The notes under the pieces: generated by a model
Told to the model about the DNA's origin: nothing
Seen by the model: only the letters and a program-made list of their open reading frames with translations
The model's database searches: none
Made by a program: the position numbers and the translations under genes
NCBI RefSeq assembly: GCF_025628985.1
Contig: NZ_JAOTEM010000001.1
Span: 868,001 to 932,000 of the forward strand
From: Chryseobacterium edaphi
Lineage (GTDB): Bacteria > Bacteroidota > Bacteroidia > Flavobacteriales > Weeksellaceae
DNA: 64,000 nucleotides
Direction of reading: 5' to 3'
Shown: positions 45,485 to 53,768 of the stretch, one piece after another
Layout of the letters: each line of letters begins with the position of its first letter
How positions within the stretch are numbered: the first letter of the stretch is position 1

Positions 45485-45766
45485 TTTATTTTCACGTCTT
45501 CCATCCCAGACTGATTGAATGATAATTTCGTGATCAGTAAATTCATAAAAGATAAGATAATCCCGCACTATGATGACTCTTGTATTTTGATCGCTGGTTT
45601 TTCTGCCAATATTGGGATAAATACAAATTTGTTTAAGTGCTTCAAGAAATAATACATTTAATTTTTTGCTAAATCTTGAAGATTTATTTCTGTTGATCCA
45701 AAATTCTAATATTTCTTTTCGCTCGAAGTTGGCTTTTGTAGTCCAGATTATTTTTCTTTTAGCCAT
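45482..45766 (-). CDS. RelE/ParE-family toxin
   Basis: This 94-aa protein has the family's compact fold: KIIWTTKANFERKEILEFW at the start, FLEALKQICIYPNIGRKTSD in the middle and VRDYLIFYEFTDHEIIIQSV with WDGRREN at the end. The Arg/Tyr-containing C-terminal strands match RelE/ParE proteins. Its start overlaps the antitoxin gene by 19 bases, typical for a coupled type II pair. Whether it cuts mRNA or inhibits gyrase is unknown. Confidence 0.88.
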   Translation of the reverse strand: MAKRKIIWTTKANFERKEILEFWINRNKSSRFSKKLNVLFLEALKQICIYPNIGRKTSDQNTRVIIVRDYLIFYEFTDHEIIIQSVWDGRRENK

Positions 45767-45990
45767 TCGTCAATCTCATTATTAGCCTGTTCTTCGGTCA
45801 GTGTTTGAGAATTTTCATATTCACTTCTGGCTTCTTCTATTCTGTCTTTCTGAGCTTGATTGAGTTCATATACGTTTTCATCAAGTTCAAAATCAAGAAA
45901 TTTATTTATTTCTTTGATGATTCGAATATCATCAAGTTCCTTGATCTTATTAAGAAGATCTGATTTTATTTTCAATTCAGAGGTTTCCAT
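45748..45990 (-). CDS. Antitoxin of RelE/ParE-type pair
   Basis: This 80-aa acidic protein lies directly upstream of and overlaps the toxin gene. The C-terminal half (EEARSEYENSQTLTEEQAN) is Glu-rich, with the NNEIDEWLKEK tail common to Bacteroidota ParD/RelB-like antitoxins. The N-terminal helices (IKSDLLNKIKELDDIRIIKE) may dimerise and bind the operator. It should neutralise the toxin and autoregulate the pair. Confidence 0.85.
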   Translation of the reverse strand: METSELKIKSDLLNKIKELDDIRIIKEINKFLDFELDENVYELNQAQKDRIEEARSEYENSQTLTEEQANNEIDEWLKEK

Positions 45991-46052
45991 TTTTCAAAAA
46001 TCTTTATTCAAATTTACATATTAAAATTTATACTAAATCTAAAATTCTTATT

Positions 46053-46080
46053 GAAAACCGCCCCTTTCAGGGCGGTTTTC
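46053..46080 (-). terminator. Rho-independent terminator of the DUF6261 gene
   Basis: GAAAACCGCCC and GGGCGGTTTTC form a perfect GC-rich 11-bp stem with a 6-base loop, starting 3 bases after the stop. Confidence 0.85.
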
Positions 46081-46082
46081 AT

Positions 46083-46820
46083 TTAAGGCTTCTCCACATT
46101 ATTTTTATTTCCAGTTCTTCTTGAGACCACTACGTTTGAGAAATAGTTTCTTCCATTATTGATGATGGTAAGAATATCTTTATAGTAAGAATCTTCTTTT
46201 ACATGGGCCAATGTAGAAATATAATTTGTCATTGTGTTATAATCTTCACGTAGGTTCTTACGTAAAGTTTTTACGTCGTAGGAAACCTTTTGGGAAACCT
46301 CGTAAGAACGATGCGAAAACAGATCATTGAATGCCGTATTAGAATCTGCTAAATGATTGATAAACTTTACGATTCCCAACGTTGCAACGTGCGAACTGTA
46401 ATCCGAAGAAAGAAGTCGGTTGACCAGAGAATTCAACTTGTTGGTTTCTTCCTCATAAGTGTCATCTTCCACGCCTTTGTATTCGTTGATTAAGATTTTG
46501 AGAGCATTGTAGGCGTCTTTTTCAGCCTGAGTCTTAGCATTTTTGTAAGGCTTTAAACCGTCTCTTAAAGACTGTAAATCAGCATCGCGTTCCTGATCAA
46601 GCTCAGCGATTTTCTGCGATTCTTCATTTGCTCTTATCTGATTTAGCGCATTATTGTAGGTAGGGATTTGAGCCTGTAAAACATCAAAAAGCTTTTTGAA
46701 ATCCGGATCAGCATTCTGATCTAAACCGGAAATACCAAAATCTTCAAAGAATCTTACGATCAACTGACCGAATTCTGCATGATGTAACTTAGCGTGGTCT
46801 AATGAAATTAAATTTTTCAT
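46083..46820 (-). CDS. DUF6261-family protein
   Basis: This 245-aa soluble helical protein opens with ISLDHAKLHHAEFGQLIVRF, which I recognise as typical of DUF6261 proteins multiplied in Chryseobacterium and relatives. The body is mostly amphipathic helices (QERDADLQSLRDGLKPYKNA, YEEETNKLNSLVNRLLSSDY). There is no signal, TM or catalytic motif. A five-unit palindromic tandem repeat lies just upstream of its start (46910-47100), an association worth testing in other genomes. Function is unknown. Confidence 0.8.
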   Translation of the reverse strand: MKNLISLDHAKLHHAEFGQLIVRFFEDFGISGLDQNADPDFKKLFDVLQAQIPTYNNALNQIRANEESQKIAELDQERDADLQSLRDGLKPYKNAKTQAEKDAYNALKILINEYKGVEDDTYEEETNKLNSLVNRLLSSDYSSHVATLGIVKFINHLADSNTAFNDLFSHRSYEVSQKVSYDVKTLRKNLREDYNTMTNYISTLAHVKEDSYYKDILTIINNGRNYFSNVVVSRRTGNKNNVEKP

Positions 46821-46909
46821 AAATGCATTTTAAATATTAAATTAAAAGTTTCGACTCGAAGAATAGTGTCGTGCTAAACAGAGGCGAAAAATATTTTTTT
46901 TGATAGTGC

Positions 46910-47100
46910 GTCGGAACTTCCGACGGGGCAAACCTAAATTGTTTCTTGTCGTCGGAACTTCCGACGGAGAGAACCTGAACAGGGGGAAGCTTTTGTGAAC
47001 TTCCGACGGAGCAAACCTAAACTGTTTTGGATTGTCGGGAATTCCGACGGAGCAAATCTGAAGAGAGGGAGACTGTCGGAACTTCCGACGGGGAAAACCC
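46910..47100. repeat. Five-unit 41-42 bp tandem repeat with 15-bp palindromic core
   Basis: The core GTCGGAACTTCCGAC occurs at 46910, 46951, 46995 (lacking 2 bases), 47034 (with GGGAATT centre) and 47075. Each copy is followed by GG(A/G)G and an AAACCT-like segment, then a variable 10-18 base part. Spacing is 41, 42, 41 and 41 bases. Base composition is clearly more GC-rich than the neighbourhood. It lies between the divergent DUF6261 and retropepsin-like genes. Confidence 0.9.
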
Positions 47101-47314
47101 AAATAAGCGGGCGATAAAATATTCTATTTTTCATCAGATTTTGTTTTGTGTTATTCAAAAATATCAAAAATTTTAATTTGACAAAGTTTTTTAATCAAAT
47201 TTTTATGATTTGTAATTAAGTAATTGCTTGGTTAAATCGACCTTTACAATTTCGAATAAGGAAAATAATTTTACTTCTAAAACTTTTATCCCTATTTTAG
47301 TGCAAAATAATGCC

Positions 47315-48481
47315 ATGAAGAGAAATCTGCTTTTACTTTTTGTTTTATGTATCACAACCATTTCAGCGCAGGGAAAGAGATTTTTTGAGGGTGGGGAAGC
47401 GGTGCTTAAAAATGATGTTGAGAAAGTCAATCTCACTTTTGCCAACGAATTACCTTTGATAAAAGTTAGCATCAACGGAAAACCATATCAGTTTCTGTTT
47501 GATACAGGTGCACCAACAGTCATTTCAAATGCAGTTTACAACGAACTGAATCTAAAGAAAAAACATAAAAGCAAAGTAGGAGATTCACAAAAAAATAAGC
47601 AGGAACAGATTTTTACCGAGTTGCCGGAAATGATCGTTGATCAAATTGTTTTCAAAAATATTGGTGCGGTTGTGGTTGATCTTGAAGGCCCCGAATTCGG
47701 ATGTTTAAAGATTGACGGGATTTTAGGAGCCAATCAGATGGCAAAACTTTTCTGGAGGATCAATTATTCTGAAAATATGCTTGAAGCAACAAAAGATCTG
47801 ACTAAATTTTCTACTGACGGTTACGAAACGGTTTTTACTTTCAAACCAAAACCTCAGAAAACACCAATGATTTCCTCTGAAATTTTAGATAAAAAAATCA
47901 ATCTCACTTTCGATACAGGATTTACCGGAGGAATTAAGATAGCAGACAATAATTATGATCCGAAAAATGAAAAAGTAAAATCTATTGAGACCTACGGAGT
48001 CAATTCGGTAGGCGCTTTCGGAACAGGGAAACCGCTGTCTACCTATCATTTCAGAGCCGATGAATTGCTACTTGCCGAGCAAAAATTCAACAATGAAATC
48101 GTAATGACCGGAAATTCAAATCTAGTAGGGAATGAATTCCTGAAAAAATTTAAGTTCATCATCGACTGGGAAAACAACAAAATTTATCTGCACAGAATCA
48201 AAGATGTTCCTGCAAAATTGGAATCTTTTGGTTTTGCCTATCGTTTTATCGATTACAAAGCGAAAGTAGTTTTGGTATTTCAGGGAAATAATATTCCTCT
48301 GAAAATTGACGACGAAATTCTGAGCATCAACAACGTAGGTTTCGAAAATTTAACTCAGGAATTATCTTGTCAATATTTGCTCAACAGAGTAGAGAAAACC
48401 ACAGATTCTATTGACATAAAAGTGAAAAGAGACGGAAAGATTTTAGATTTTACGGTAGCTAAGAAAGAGTATTTGAATTAG
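47315..48481 (+). CDS. Secreted retropepsin-like aspartic protease with PDZ-like tail
   Basis: This protein of about 388 aa has a signal peptide (NLLLLFVLCITTISAQG). Two aspartic protease half-sites are present: LFDTGAPTVISNAVYNEL near residue 65 and LTFDTGFTGGIKI near residue 205. A PDZ-like C-terminal segment contains LKIDDEILSINNVGFENL. The ATG at 47315 is preferred to an upstream TTG at 47228 because it places the signal peptide at the N-terminus. This organisation matches periplasmic PDZ-bearing aspartyl proteases of Bacteroidota. The substrate is unknown. Confidence 0.88.
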   Translation: MKRNLLLLFVLCITTISAQGKRFFEGGEAVLKNDVEKVNLTFANELPLIKVSINGKPYQFLFDTGAPTVISNAVYNELNLKKKHKSKVGDSQKNKQEQIFTELPEMIVDQIVFKNIGAVVVDLEGPEFGCLKIDGILGANQMAKLFWRINYSENMLEATKDLTKFSTDGYETVFTFKPKPQKTPMISSEILDKKINLTFDTGFTGGIKIADNNYDPKNEKVKSIETYGVNSVGAFGTGKPLSTYHFRADELLLAEQKFNNEIVMTGNSNLVGNEFLKKFKFIIDWENNKIYLHRIKDVPAKLESFGFAYRFIDYKAKVVLVFQGNNIPLKIDDEILSINNVGFENLTQELSCQYLLNRVEKTTDSIDIKVKRDGKILDFTVAKKEYLN

Positions 48482-48504
48482 TATAATTCTTTGAACTAAA
48501 CTCC

Positions 48505-48547
48505 GTCAATTCGAGTAGGTTTTTGAAGAAAACCGTATCGAGAATTT
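48505..48547. repeat. Hairpin-forming intergenic element
   Basis: Nested arms AATTCGA...TCGAGAATT and GGTTTT-TGAAG-AAAACC form a hairpin between convergent genes. The sequence resembles a small dispersed element of Chryseobacterium-type genomes (from memory). It could also act as a weak terminator. Confidence 0.5.
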
Positions 48548-48555
48548 TGTGATAT

Positions 48556-49080
48556 CTATTTAAAGATTTCCTTAAATTCGTCGAAGTATGACAGTTTTTC
48601 ATAGCCGAGATACTTAAAATCTGCTTGTATCTGATTTTTTATTTTGAAATAATTTGAATGATAAAATTGAGATATCTTAATGATTTTTTTGTCACCTTTA
48701 TATAAATACAAATACTCATATGTTCCGCTTTTGGAAGTAAGATGACTATATTTCCATCCTTCAATTTCAGATACTTTGTATAAATCTGATTTTAGTCTGA
48801 AAAACTTTTTAACAATTATTTCATTTTTGTAAAGTTCCACACTTATGCATTTAGTTCTTAGCTCTCCAAAAAATAGCATTATAAAAGAAAATATAAAAAT
48901 AGAGGGTAGGAATATTTTAATAAATAATTTATCTTCATATTCAGAAGAACTGAAAAATGTAGGTAAAATTATTATAATTAAATATAGAAATGCAACAGAG
49001 AGTAGCAGAGGTAAATAAGCTTTGAGTGTAAATTTTGTTTTCATTTTATTAGTAAAATTAAAGTTTAAGAATTTTTTCAC
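48556..49080 (-). CDS. Two-TM membrane protein with PH-like cytoplasmic domain
   Basis: This protein is about 162-174 aa. It has two TM helices (AYLPLLLSVAFLYLIIIILP and IFLPSIFIFSFIMLFFG) and a soluble C-terminal domain (ISVELYKNEIIVKKFFRLKS, KYSHLTSKSGTYEYLYLY) resembling bacterial PH-like domains. The longest frame starts with GTG overlapping the upstream stop (GTGA). The ATG at 49044 is an equally plausible start. Function unknown; probably co-transcribed with the lipoprotein upstream. Confidence 0.65.
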   Translation of the reverse strand: MKKFLNFNFTNKMKTKFTLKAYLPLLLSVAFLYLIIIILPTFFSSSEYEDKLFIKIFLPSIFIFSFIMLFFGELRTKCISVELYKNEIIVKKFFRLKSDLYKVSEIEGWKYSHLTSKSGTYEYLYLYKGDKKIIKISQFYHSNYFKIKNQIQADFKYLGYEKLSYFDEFKEIFK

Positions 49081-49463
49081 TCCAAATAATTCGCATCCTC
49101 AATCACATAACCAATCAAAGTTGAGTCGGCTTCATACATTAATTTAAGCCTTACAAAACCATTTGGATCAATCCAACCTTGTTTTTCTTCAATTTCATAA
49201 GTATCATTGCCATTACAATCTTTCAGGAAAGGTTTTCCTATTAATTTTACAACCTCAGTTCTCTTTGTACCTTTTTCATTTCCTCTGTGTGGAAAAAACA
49301 AAACATTATTGATTAAATCAGGAAGCATTTTCTTTCTGTGATTTTCACCGTACAAGCCTTTTTCTTCATTTTGCCACTTCTCGGATTCAAATTTTTCTCT
49401 GCATCCAAAAAGTGAAAATAATATTGCAGATAATAAAAATTGTTTTGGAAAAATGATTTTCAT
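49077..49463 (-). CDS. Small lipoprotein of unknown function (128 aa)
   Basis: The lipobox ILFSLFGC (Cys about 21) marks it for lipid attachment. The mature region contains VVKLIGKPFLKDCNGNDTYE and GFVRLKLMYEADSTLIGYVI, suggesting a small SmpA/BamE-like fold (HxxVxxLxGKP pattern; tentative). It is followed by the two-TM gene with a 4-base overlap and lies 3 bases after the M28 peptidase gene at the upstream side. Confidence 0.65.
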   Translation of the reverse strand: MKIIFPKQFLLSAILFSLFGCREKFESEKWQNEEKGLYGENHRKKMLPDLINNVLFFPHRGNEKGTKRTEVVKLIGKPFLKDCNGNDTYEIEEKQGWIDPNGFVRLKLMYEADSTLIGYVIEDANYLE

Positions 49464-49466
49464 GGC

Positions 49467-50825
49467 TTACCAATTTTGATCAATCATATAAATCATCTGC
49501 GTCATTACCGTCGCACCCAACAACAATTCTCTTCGATTCACCTTTTCAAAAGTATCTTCTTCCGTGTGATGAATATCAAAATACCTTTGAGAATCGGGAG
49601 CCAATTCGGCAGTCGGAACTCCCATATCATGAAGCGGATAAATATCCGTCCCGGAATATCTTCCGTCAAAATCATAAGCTCCATAAGGCAAGAATAACGG
49701 AATCCAGGTTTTGATCTGATTGATTTTGGCATCGTCCATTTCTAAAGCAATTCCTCTTGGTGAAAATCCTCCCGCATCAGATTCTAAAGCAAAAAGATGT
49801 TTTTCTCTGGTTTCTTTTGCTGTTTTTCCATACTGAATTCCGCCTTTTACGCCGTTTTCTTCGTTGGCAAAACAGACCACTCTTATGGTATGATTATTTT
49901 TAATTCCTAAATTTTTAAACGTTCTTAAAACTTCAATGCTCTGAACGATTCCGGTTCCGTCGTCATGTGCTCCTTCACCAACATCCCACGAATCTAAATG
50001 TCCGCCGACAACAATCACGCTCTGATCCTTTTTACCTGTGATCTCGCCAATAACAGAATGAGACAGTTTTTCACCTTTCATTCCGCAGTTGGAATTTAAT
50101 TTTGCGGTTATTTTTTGTGACTTTAAAAGATTTTCCAGTTTATCAGCAGTTGTATTTCCGATGGCAACGGCAGGGATTTTAGTCACATCATCTTTGTATC
50201 GCATTGCTCCTGTGTGCGGAACATCATCAAAAGCTGAAGACAAAGATCTCACAATCGCAAACTTTCCGCCTTTCTGAGCGGTTAAAGATGCAGCAGTTGA
50301 ACGGTATGCCGATGCATCGCTATACCCTCTGAAAGTCTGAACATAAGACTGGCTGAAAGGGTAGTTGAAGAAAACAATTTTATCTTTTACCTGATCCGGA
50401 TTGAGTTTTTCATATTCCGCAAAAGATTTTACCATGATAATTTCGCCCGAAACATCTTTTCCGCGTGTGCCTTCAGAATTTCCGAGCGAAAGCATTTTAA
50501 GTTTCGTCCATTTTCCGGTATTTGACTTGATGTACAAAGATTCTTTTCCTCTTTCCCAAACCGGGATCATCACCTCCTGAAGCCAGACTTTATCAGCGCC
50601 TGCTTCTTGCAGTTTTTGTTCAGCCCATTTCACCGATTTTTCATAAGCCTCGGATCCGCTTAAACGGTGACCGATATTTTTAGTTAAATCTCTCAATTCA
50701 TAATAAGATTTTCCTTTGTTTAAAATCTCCGTTGAAATTTTGCTGAATTGGATGGAGTCTTCTTTGGTTTGGGCAAAACTCGTAAGACTTAAAAATAATA
50801 TTCCTGCGCCTAAAATTTTTTTCAT
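49467..50825 (-). CDS. Secreted M28-family peptidase, carboxypeptidase Q-like
   Basis: This protein of about 452 aa has a signal peptide (ILGAGILFLSLTSFAQ). All M28 metal and catalytic residues are in place: His276 in GGHLDSWD, Asp288 in GAHDDGTG, the Glu322-Glu323 pair in FANEENG, Asp in ALESDAGGFSPRG and His in FDIHHTEEDTFEKV. A PA-like insert (about 110-230) precedes the catalytic domain. It should act as an exopeptidase outside the cytoplasm. The ATG at 50825 is preferred because it lies 1 base after the upstream paralog and starts the signal. Confidence 0.92.
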   Translation of the reverse strand: MKKILGAGILFLSLTSFAQTKEDSIQFSKISTEILNKGKSYYELRDLTKNIGHRLSGSEAYEKSVKWAEQKLQEAGADKVWLQEVMIPVWERGKESLYIKSNTGKWTKLKMLSLGNSEGTRGKDVSGEIIMVKSFAEYEKLNPDQVKDKIVFFNYPFSQSYVQTFRGYSDASAYRSTAASLTAQKGGKFAIVRSLSSAFDDVPHTGAMRYKDDVTKIPAVAIGNTTADKLENLLKSQKITAKLNSNCGMKGEKLSHSVIGEITGKKDQSVIVVGGHLDSWDVGEGAHDDGTGIVQSIEVLRTFKNLGIKNNHTIRVVCFANEENGVKGGIQYGKTAKETREKHLFALESDAGGFSPRGIALEMDDAKINQIKTWIPLFLPYGAYDFDGRYSGTDIYPLHDMGVPTAELAPDSQRYFDIHHTEEDTFEKVNRRELLLGATVMTQMIYMIDQNW

Positions 50826-50826
50826 A

Positions 50827-52224
50827 TTACCAATTCTTATCAATCATAAAAATAAGCTGCGTCATCGCAACCGCGCCAAGAAGTAATTCTCTTTTATTTA
50901 CTTTATCAAAAGTATCTTTTTCAGAATGGTGATAATCAAAATATCTTTGTGTATCAACTACAAGTTCTGCAAGAGGAATATCAAGCTTTTTCAAAGGTGC
51001 AATATCCTGAATGGCGTAAGTTTGATCAAAATCATAAACTCCATAAGGCAGAAAATATTCTTTCCACGGGAAAATCAATCTTCTTCGTTGTGGAGACATA
51101 TCCAAGGAAAAACCTCTAGGAGAATATCCACCGGAATCACTTCCCAAAGCAAAAATGTGTTTTTCTTCTTTCTTTTTCACCTGTGCAGCATACGTTTCTC
51201 TTCCTTGTCCGCCATTTTCACTGTTGGCATACAAAATAACTCTGATCGTGTGATTATTGTCGTAACCTAAAGCTTTAAACGTTCTTAAAACTTCTAAACA
51301 TTGTACCACTCCCGATCCGTCATCGTGCGCTCCTTCTGCAAAATCCCAGGAATCTAGCTGTGCTCCCAGAAGAATTACTTTAGCATCTTTTTTTCCGGGA
51401 ATTTCTCCGATTACGTTGTAATTTATAGTCTCGCCTTTAGATTCTGCGGTCATGTTGAGTTTTGCCTTTACAGTTTGTTTTTTCAGAAGTTTTTCCAGCT
51501 CATCTGCAGATTTTACACCAATCGTTACAGCAGGAATTTTTACTTTATCATCCGGTTCGTAATAAATTTGTTTAGCATGCGGAATATCATCATTCGCAGT
51601 CGTAAGAGATCTTATGATCAAACCTTTAGCTCCTTTTTTTCCAATTACAGATGCTGAAAGTAGTTTTGATTTTGCAGCAATTAAGTAAGAATCTACCGTA
51701 CTTACAATGGTAGGATCAATGGGATAATTAACGAAAATGATCTTATCCTTAACCTGTGAATTGGTAAGGTTGACCAATTCCTGAACATCATTCACAAAAA
51801 GAATATCATAGATCATATCTTTACCGCCTGTTCCTTCAGAGTTTCCGAAAGAAAGCATTTTAATATTTTTCCATTCTCCGTTTCCGGCTTTGATCTGTAA
51901 AGATTCTCTGCCTCTGATCCAGATGGGAACTCTTACTTCCTGTTTCCAGATGTTTTCTGCTCCTGCATCTTTAAGATTTTTCTCTGCCCATTCTGTAGCT
52001 TTGGTATAACCCGGAGTCGCGCTGAAACGAGGACCAACTCCTTTCGTCAGTTCACCAAGATTGTCATAAGCAGTACCATGCAAAAAAATCTCATCAGAAA
52101 TCTTTTTAAACTCATCGATATAATTAAATTTCGGAATCGGCTTCGGTTTTTTGACAGGTTTTTTTTGTGAAAATAAAAATCCACTCAAAAAGAGTGAAAA
52201 TATGATGAGCAGAATTTTTTTCAT
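50827..52224 (-). CDS. M28-family paralog with altered active site, likely inactive peptidase
   Basis: This 465-aa protein has a signal peptide (ILLIIFSLFLSGFLFSQ) and aligns along its whole length with the next gene. Key residues differ: the metal-binding His is Gln289 (GAQLDSWD) and the catalytic Glu is Ser335 (YANSENG). Asp301, Glu336, Asp363 and the C-terminal His (DYHHSEKDTFDKV) remain. Family knowledge indicates His and the first Glu are needed for two-zinc catalysis, so activity is doubtful. It may bind peptides or pair with the intact paralog (inference). The reading frame is intact, so it is not a plain pseudogene. Confidence 0.88.
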   Translation of the reverse strand: MKKILLIIFSLFLSGFLFSQKKPVKKPKPIPKFNYIDEFKKISDEIFLHGTAYDNLGELTKGVGPRFSATPGYTKATEWAEKNLKDAGAENIWKQEVRVPIWIRGRESLQIKAGNGEWKNIKMLSFGNSEGTGGKDMIYDILFVNDVQELVNLTNSQVKDKIIFVNYPIDPTIVSTVDSYLIAAKSKLLSASVIGKKGAKGLIIRSLTTANDDIPHAKQIYYEPDDKVKIPAVTIGVKSADELEKLLKKQTVKAKLNMTAESKGETINYNVIGEIPGKKDAKVILLGAQLDSWDFAEGAHDDGSGVVQCLEVLRTFKALGYDNNHTIRVILYANSENGGQGRETYAAQVKKKEEKHIFALGSDSGGYSPRGFSLDMSPQRRRLIFPWKEYFLPYGVYDFDQTYAIQDIAPLKKLDIPLAELVVDTQRYFDYHHSEKDTFDKVNKRELLLGAVAMTQLIFMIDKNW

Positions 52225-52299
52225 TGTACTGACCTTTTTCTTTTCGGTGCATAAAAATAAAGAAAAATTAAGTAATTCTAATAGATATTGCTTCTTACT

Positions 52300-52395
52300 A
52301 ATACTTTTTAACGCAAAGGACGCAGAGGTTTTTTTGAATATTGACTTTTTTTAAGTTCGCTAAGGTTCTACTTAGCAAAGACACAAAGATTTTAA
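52300..52395. repeat. Dispersed 'AACGCAAAGGACGCAGAGG' type repeat
   Basis: TTTTTAACGCAAAGGACGCA is followed by AAGTTCGCTAAGG, CTTAGCAAAGACACAAAGAT and similar units. GCTAAG/CTTAGC can pair. This CGCAAAG/GCTAAG vocabulary is typical of dispersed noncoding repeats in flavobacteria (from memory). Confidence 0.6.
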
Positions 52396-52424
52396 TTTAA
52401 ATAAAAATTTCATGATAAAAAAAA

Positions 52425-52452
52425 TCCTCAAAACTATTAACAATTTTGAGGA
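52425..52452 (-). terminator. Terminator of the serine operon
   Basis: On the minus strand TCCTCAAAA and TTTTGAGGA form a 9-bp stem followed by T8, 68 bases after the DUF1015 gene stop. Confidence 0.85.
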
Positions 52453-52519
52453 AATATTATACGTTGATTTTCGCTTCAAATGGTAAGCAATATGCCAAAA
52501 GCCAATCGCAAGCAGTCAA

Positions 52520-53761
52520 TTACTTCATATCGTACATCAACAATGCAGTTACCAATTTTGGTTCGATGAATGTACATTTTGGAGGCATACGAAGTTTTAA
52601 ATCAGAAATTTTAATCATATCATTAAAACTTACCGGATAAATTCCAAAACCTACTTTTCCTTCTCCGCTGTCTACTTTTTCTTTTAAAAGCTTGATTCCT
52701 TCTATATTCGAACTTCCTTTGATGTAAGAAATCTGATCAGAACTGTCTGAATCTTCAATATTCAAAATATCTTTAATAATATATTTATCTAAAAGATGAT
52801 GATCTAAATTATCCAAAGACATTTCCTGAGAACGAAGATCATGCTTTACGTGAAGAGAGTAGAACTTCCCATCAATGTACATAGAAATATGAAATTTCTG
52901 CGACGGATAGTATGGAGTTTCTTCTTTTTCGTGAATTAAGAAATATTTCTCAAGACTTTTCAGGAATTCCTCTGTAGTCAAATCTCCAATGCTGCTCACA
53001 ATTCTGTTGTAATCGTGAATTTTAATCGATTGGTTAGAAACAATAAAGCTATACACAAAATTATAAGCTTCAGTTCCGTTGTGCTTTTTATTTTTATCTT
53101 TTAAACGTTTAGCATGAAGAGCAGTAGAGCCAATTCTGTGGTGACCATCGGCAATATAAAAAGAATCAATCTGATCAATCACTTCTTTGAACTGCTGAAG
53201 TTTCAAACGGTTATCTATTCTCCAGATTTTGTGTCTAATTCCCACAGTATCAACATGATTGAAAATAGGAACGTTCTTCTCCTCATGATTCATCAACAAT
53301 TCGATCTTTGAATTGGATGGATATGTCAATAATACAGGTTCTGCCTGAAGGTTTACTTTATCTAAATAGTGAGCCAACTTCTCTTTTCTCTGTGGAATCG
53401 TACTTTCGTGTCTTTTTATTTTTCCTGCCCAGAAATCTTCAATACTTGCAAGACCGAGAAGTCCTCTGAAAACCTGTTTGTTAGGATAAATCTGTTCGTA
53501 AAGATAATATGACGAACTGTCCTGAACAAGAGTTTTCTCATCCAAAAGTTCTTCAAAAGTTGAACGAATCTTCCTTAAATTCCGATCCACATCTTTAGAT
53601 TTACTTACAACATATGGTTTAATCATATTGATGTAAGTTTTTTCTTTTTGCGCTTTTTCAGCGATTTCAGCCTGTGTGAAATTATCTAAAGGATGAGTTG
53701 GAAATGTAGCCTCATGATCCTTATGAGGTCTGATTCCGCGGAAAGGTTTAAAAACTGGCAT
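52520..53761 (-). CDS. DUF1015-family protein
   Basis: This protein of about 413 aa has the characteristic opening VFKPFRGIRPHKDHEATFPT, with DSFYIADGHHRIGSTALHA and a C-terminal KLRMPPKCTFIEPKLVTALL. DUF1015 genes are found next to serA in many bacteria, as here (7 bases after serA). The role is not established but it may relate to serine or phosphoserine metabolism. The ATG at 53761 is chosen because it gives the family N-terminus; a longer frame would overlap serA. Confidence 0.9.
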   Translation of the reverse strand: MPVFKPFRGIRPHKDHEATFPTHPLDNFTQAEIAEKAQKEKTYINMIKPYVVSKSKDVDRNLRKIRSTFEELLDEKTLVQDSSSYYLYEQIYPNKQVFRGLLGLASIEDFWAGKIKRHESTIPQRKEKLAHYLDKVNLQAEPVLLTYPSNSKIELLMNHEEKNVPIFNHVDTVGIRHKIWRIDNRLKLQQFKEVIDQIDSFYIADGHHRIGSTALHAKRLKDKNKKHNGTEAYNFVYSFIVSNQSIKIHDYNRIVSSIGDLTTEEFLKSLEKYFLIHEKEETPYYPSQKFHISMYIDGKFYSLHVKHDLRSQEMSLDNLDHHLLDKYIIKDILNIEDSDSSDQISYIKGSSNIEGIKLLKEKVDSGEGKVGFGIYPVSFNDMIKISDLKLRMPPKCTFIEPKLVTALLMYDMK

Positions 53762-53768
53762 ATATATT

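Noticed and set aside
46910..47100. CRISPR array
   Set aside because: The repeated part is a short palindrome with degenerate copies, the intervening parts are related to each other rather than unique, and no cas gene is in the window.
46842..47167. Minus-strand protein genes across the tandem repeat (86 and 77 codons)
   Set aside because: The apparent proteins are only translations of the 41-bp repeat (RRKFR / APSEVP units) in two frames and lack any other gene support.
50827..52224. Pseudogene
   Set aside because: Although active-site residues are replaced, the frame is complete, with a signal peptide and conserved structure, so it is annotated as a probable pseudoenzyme.
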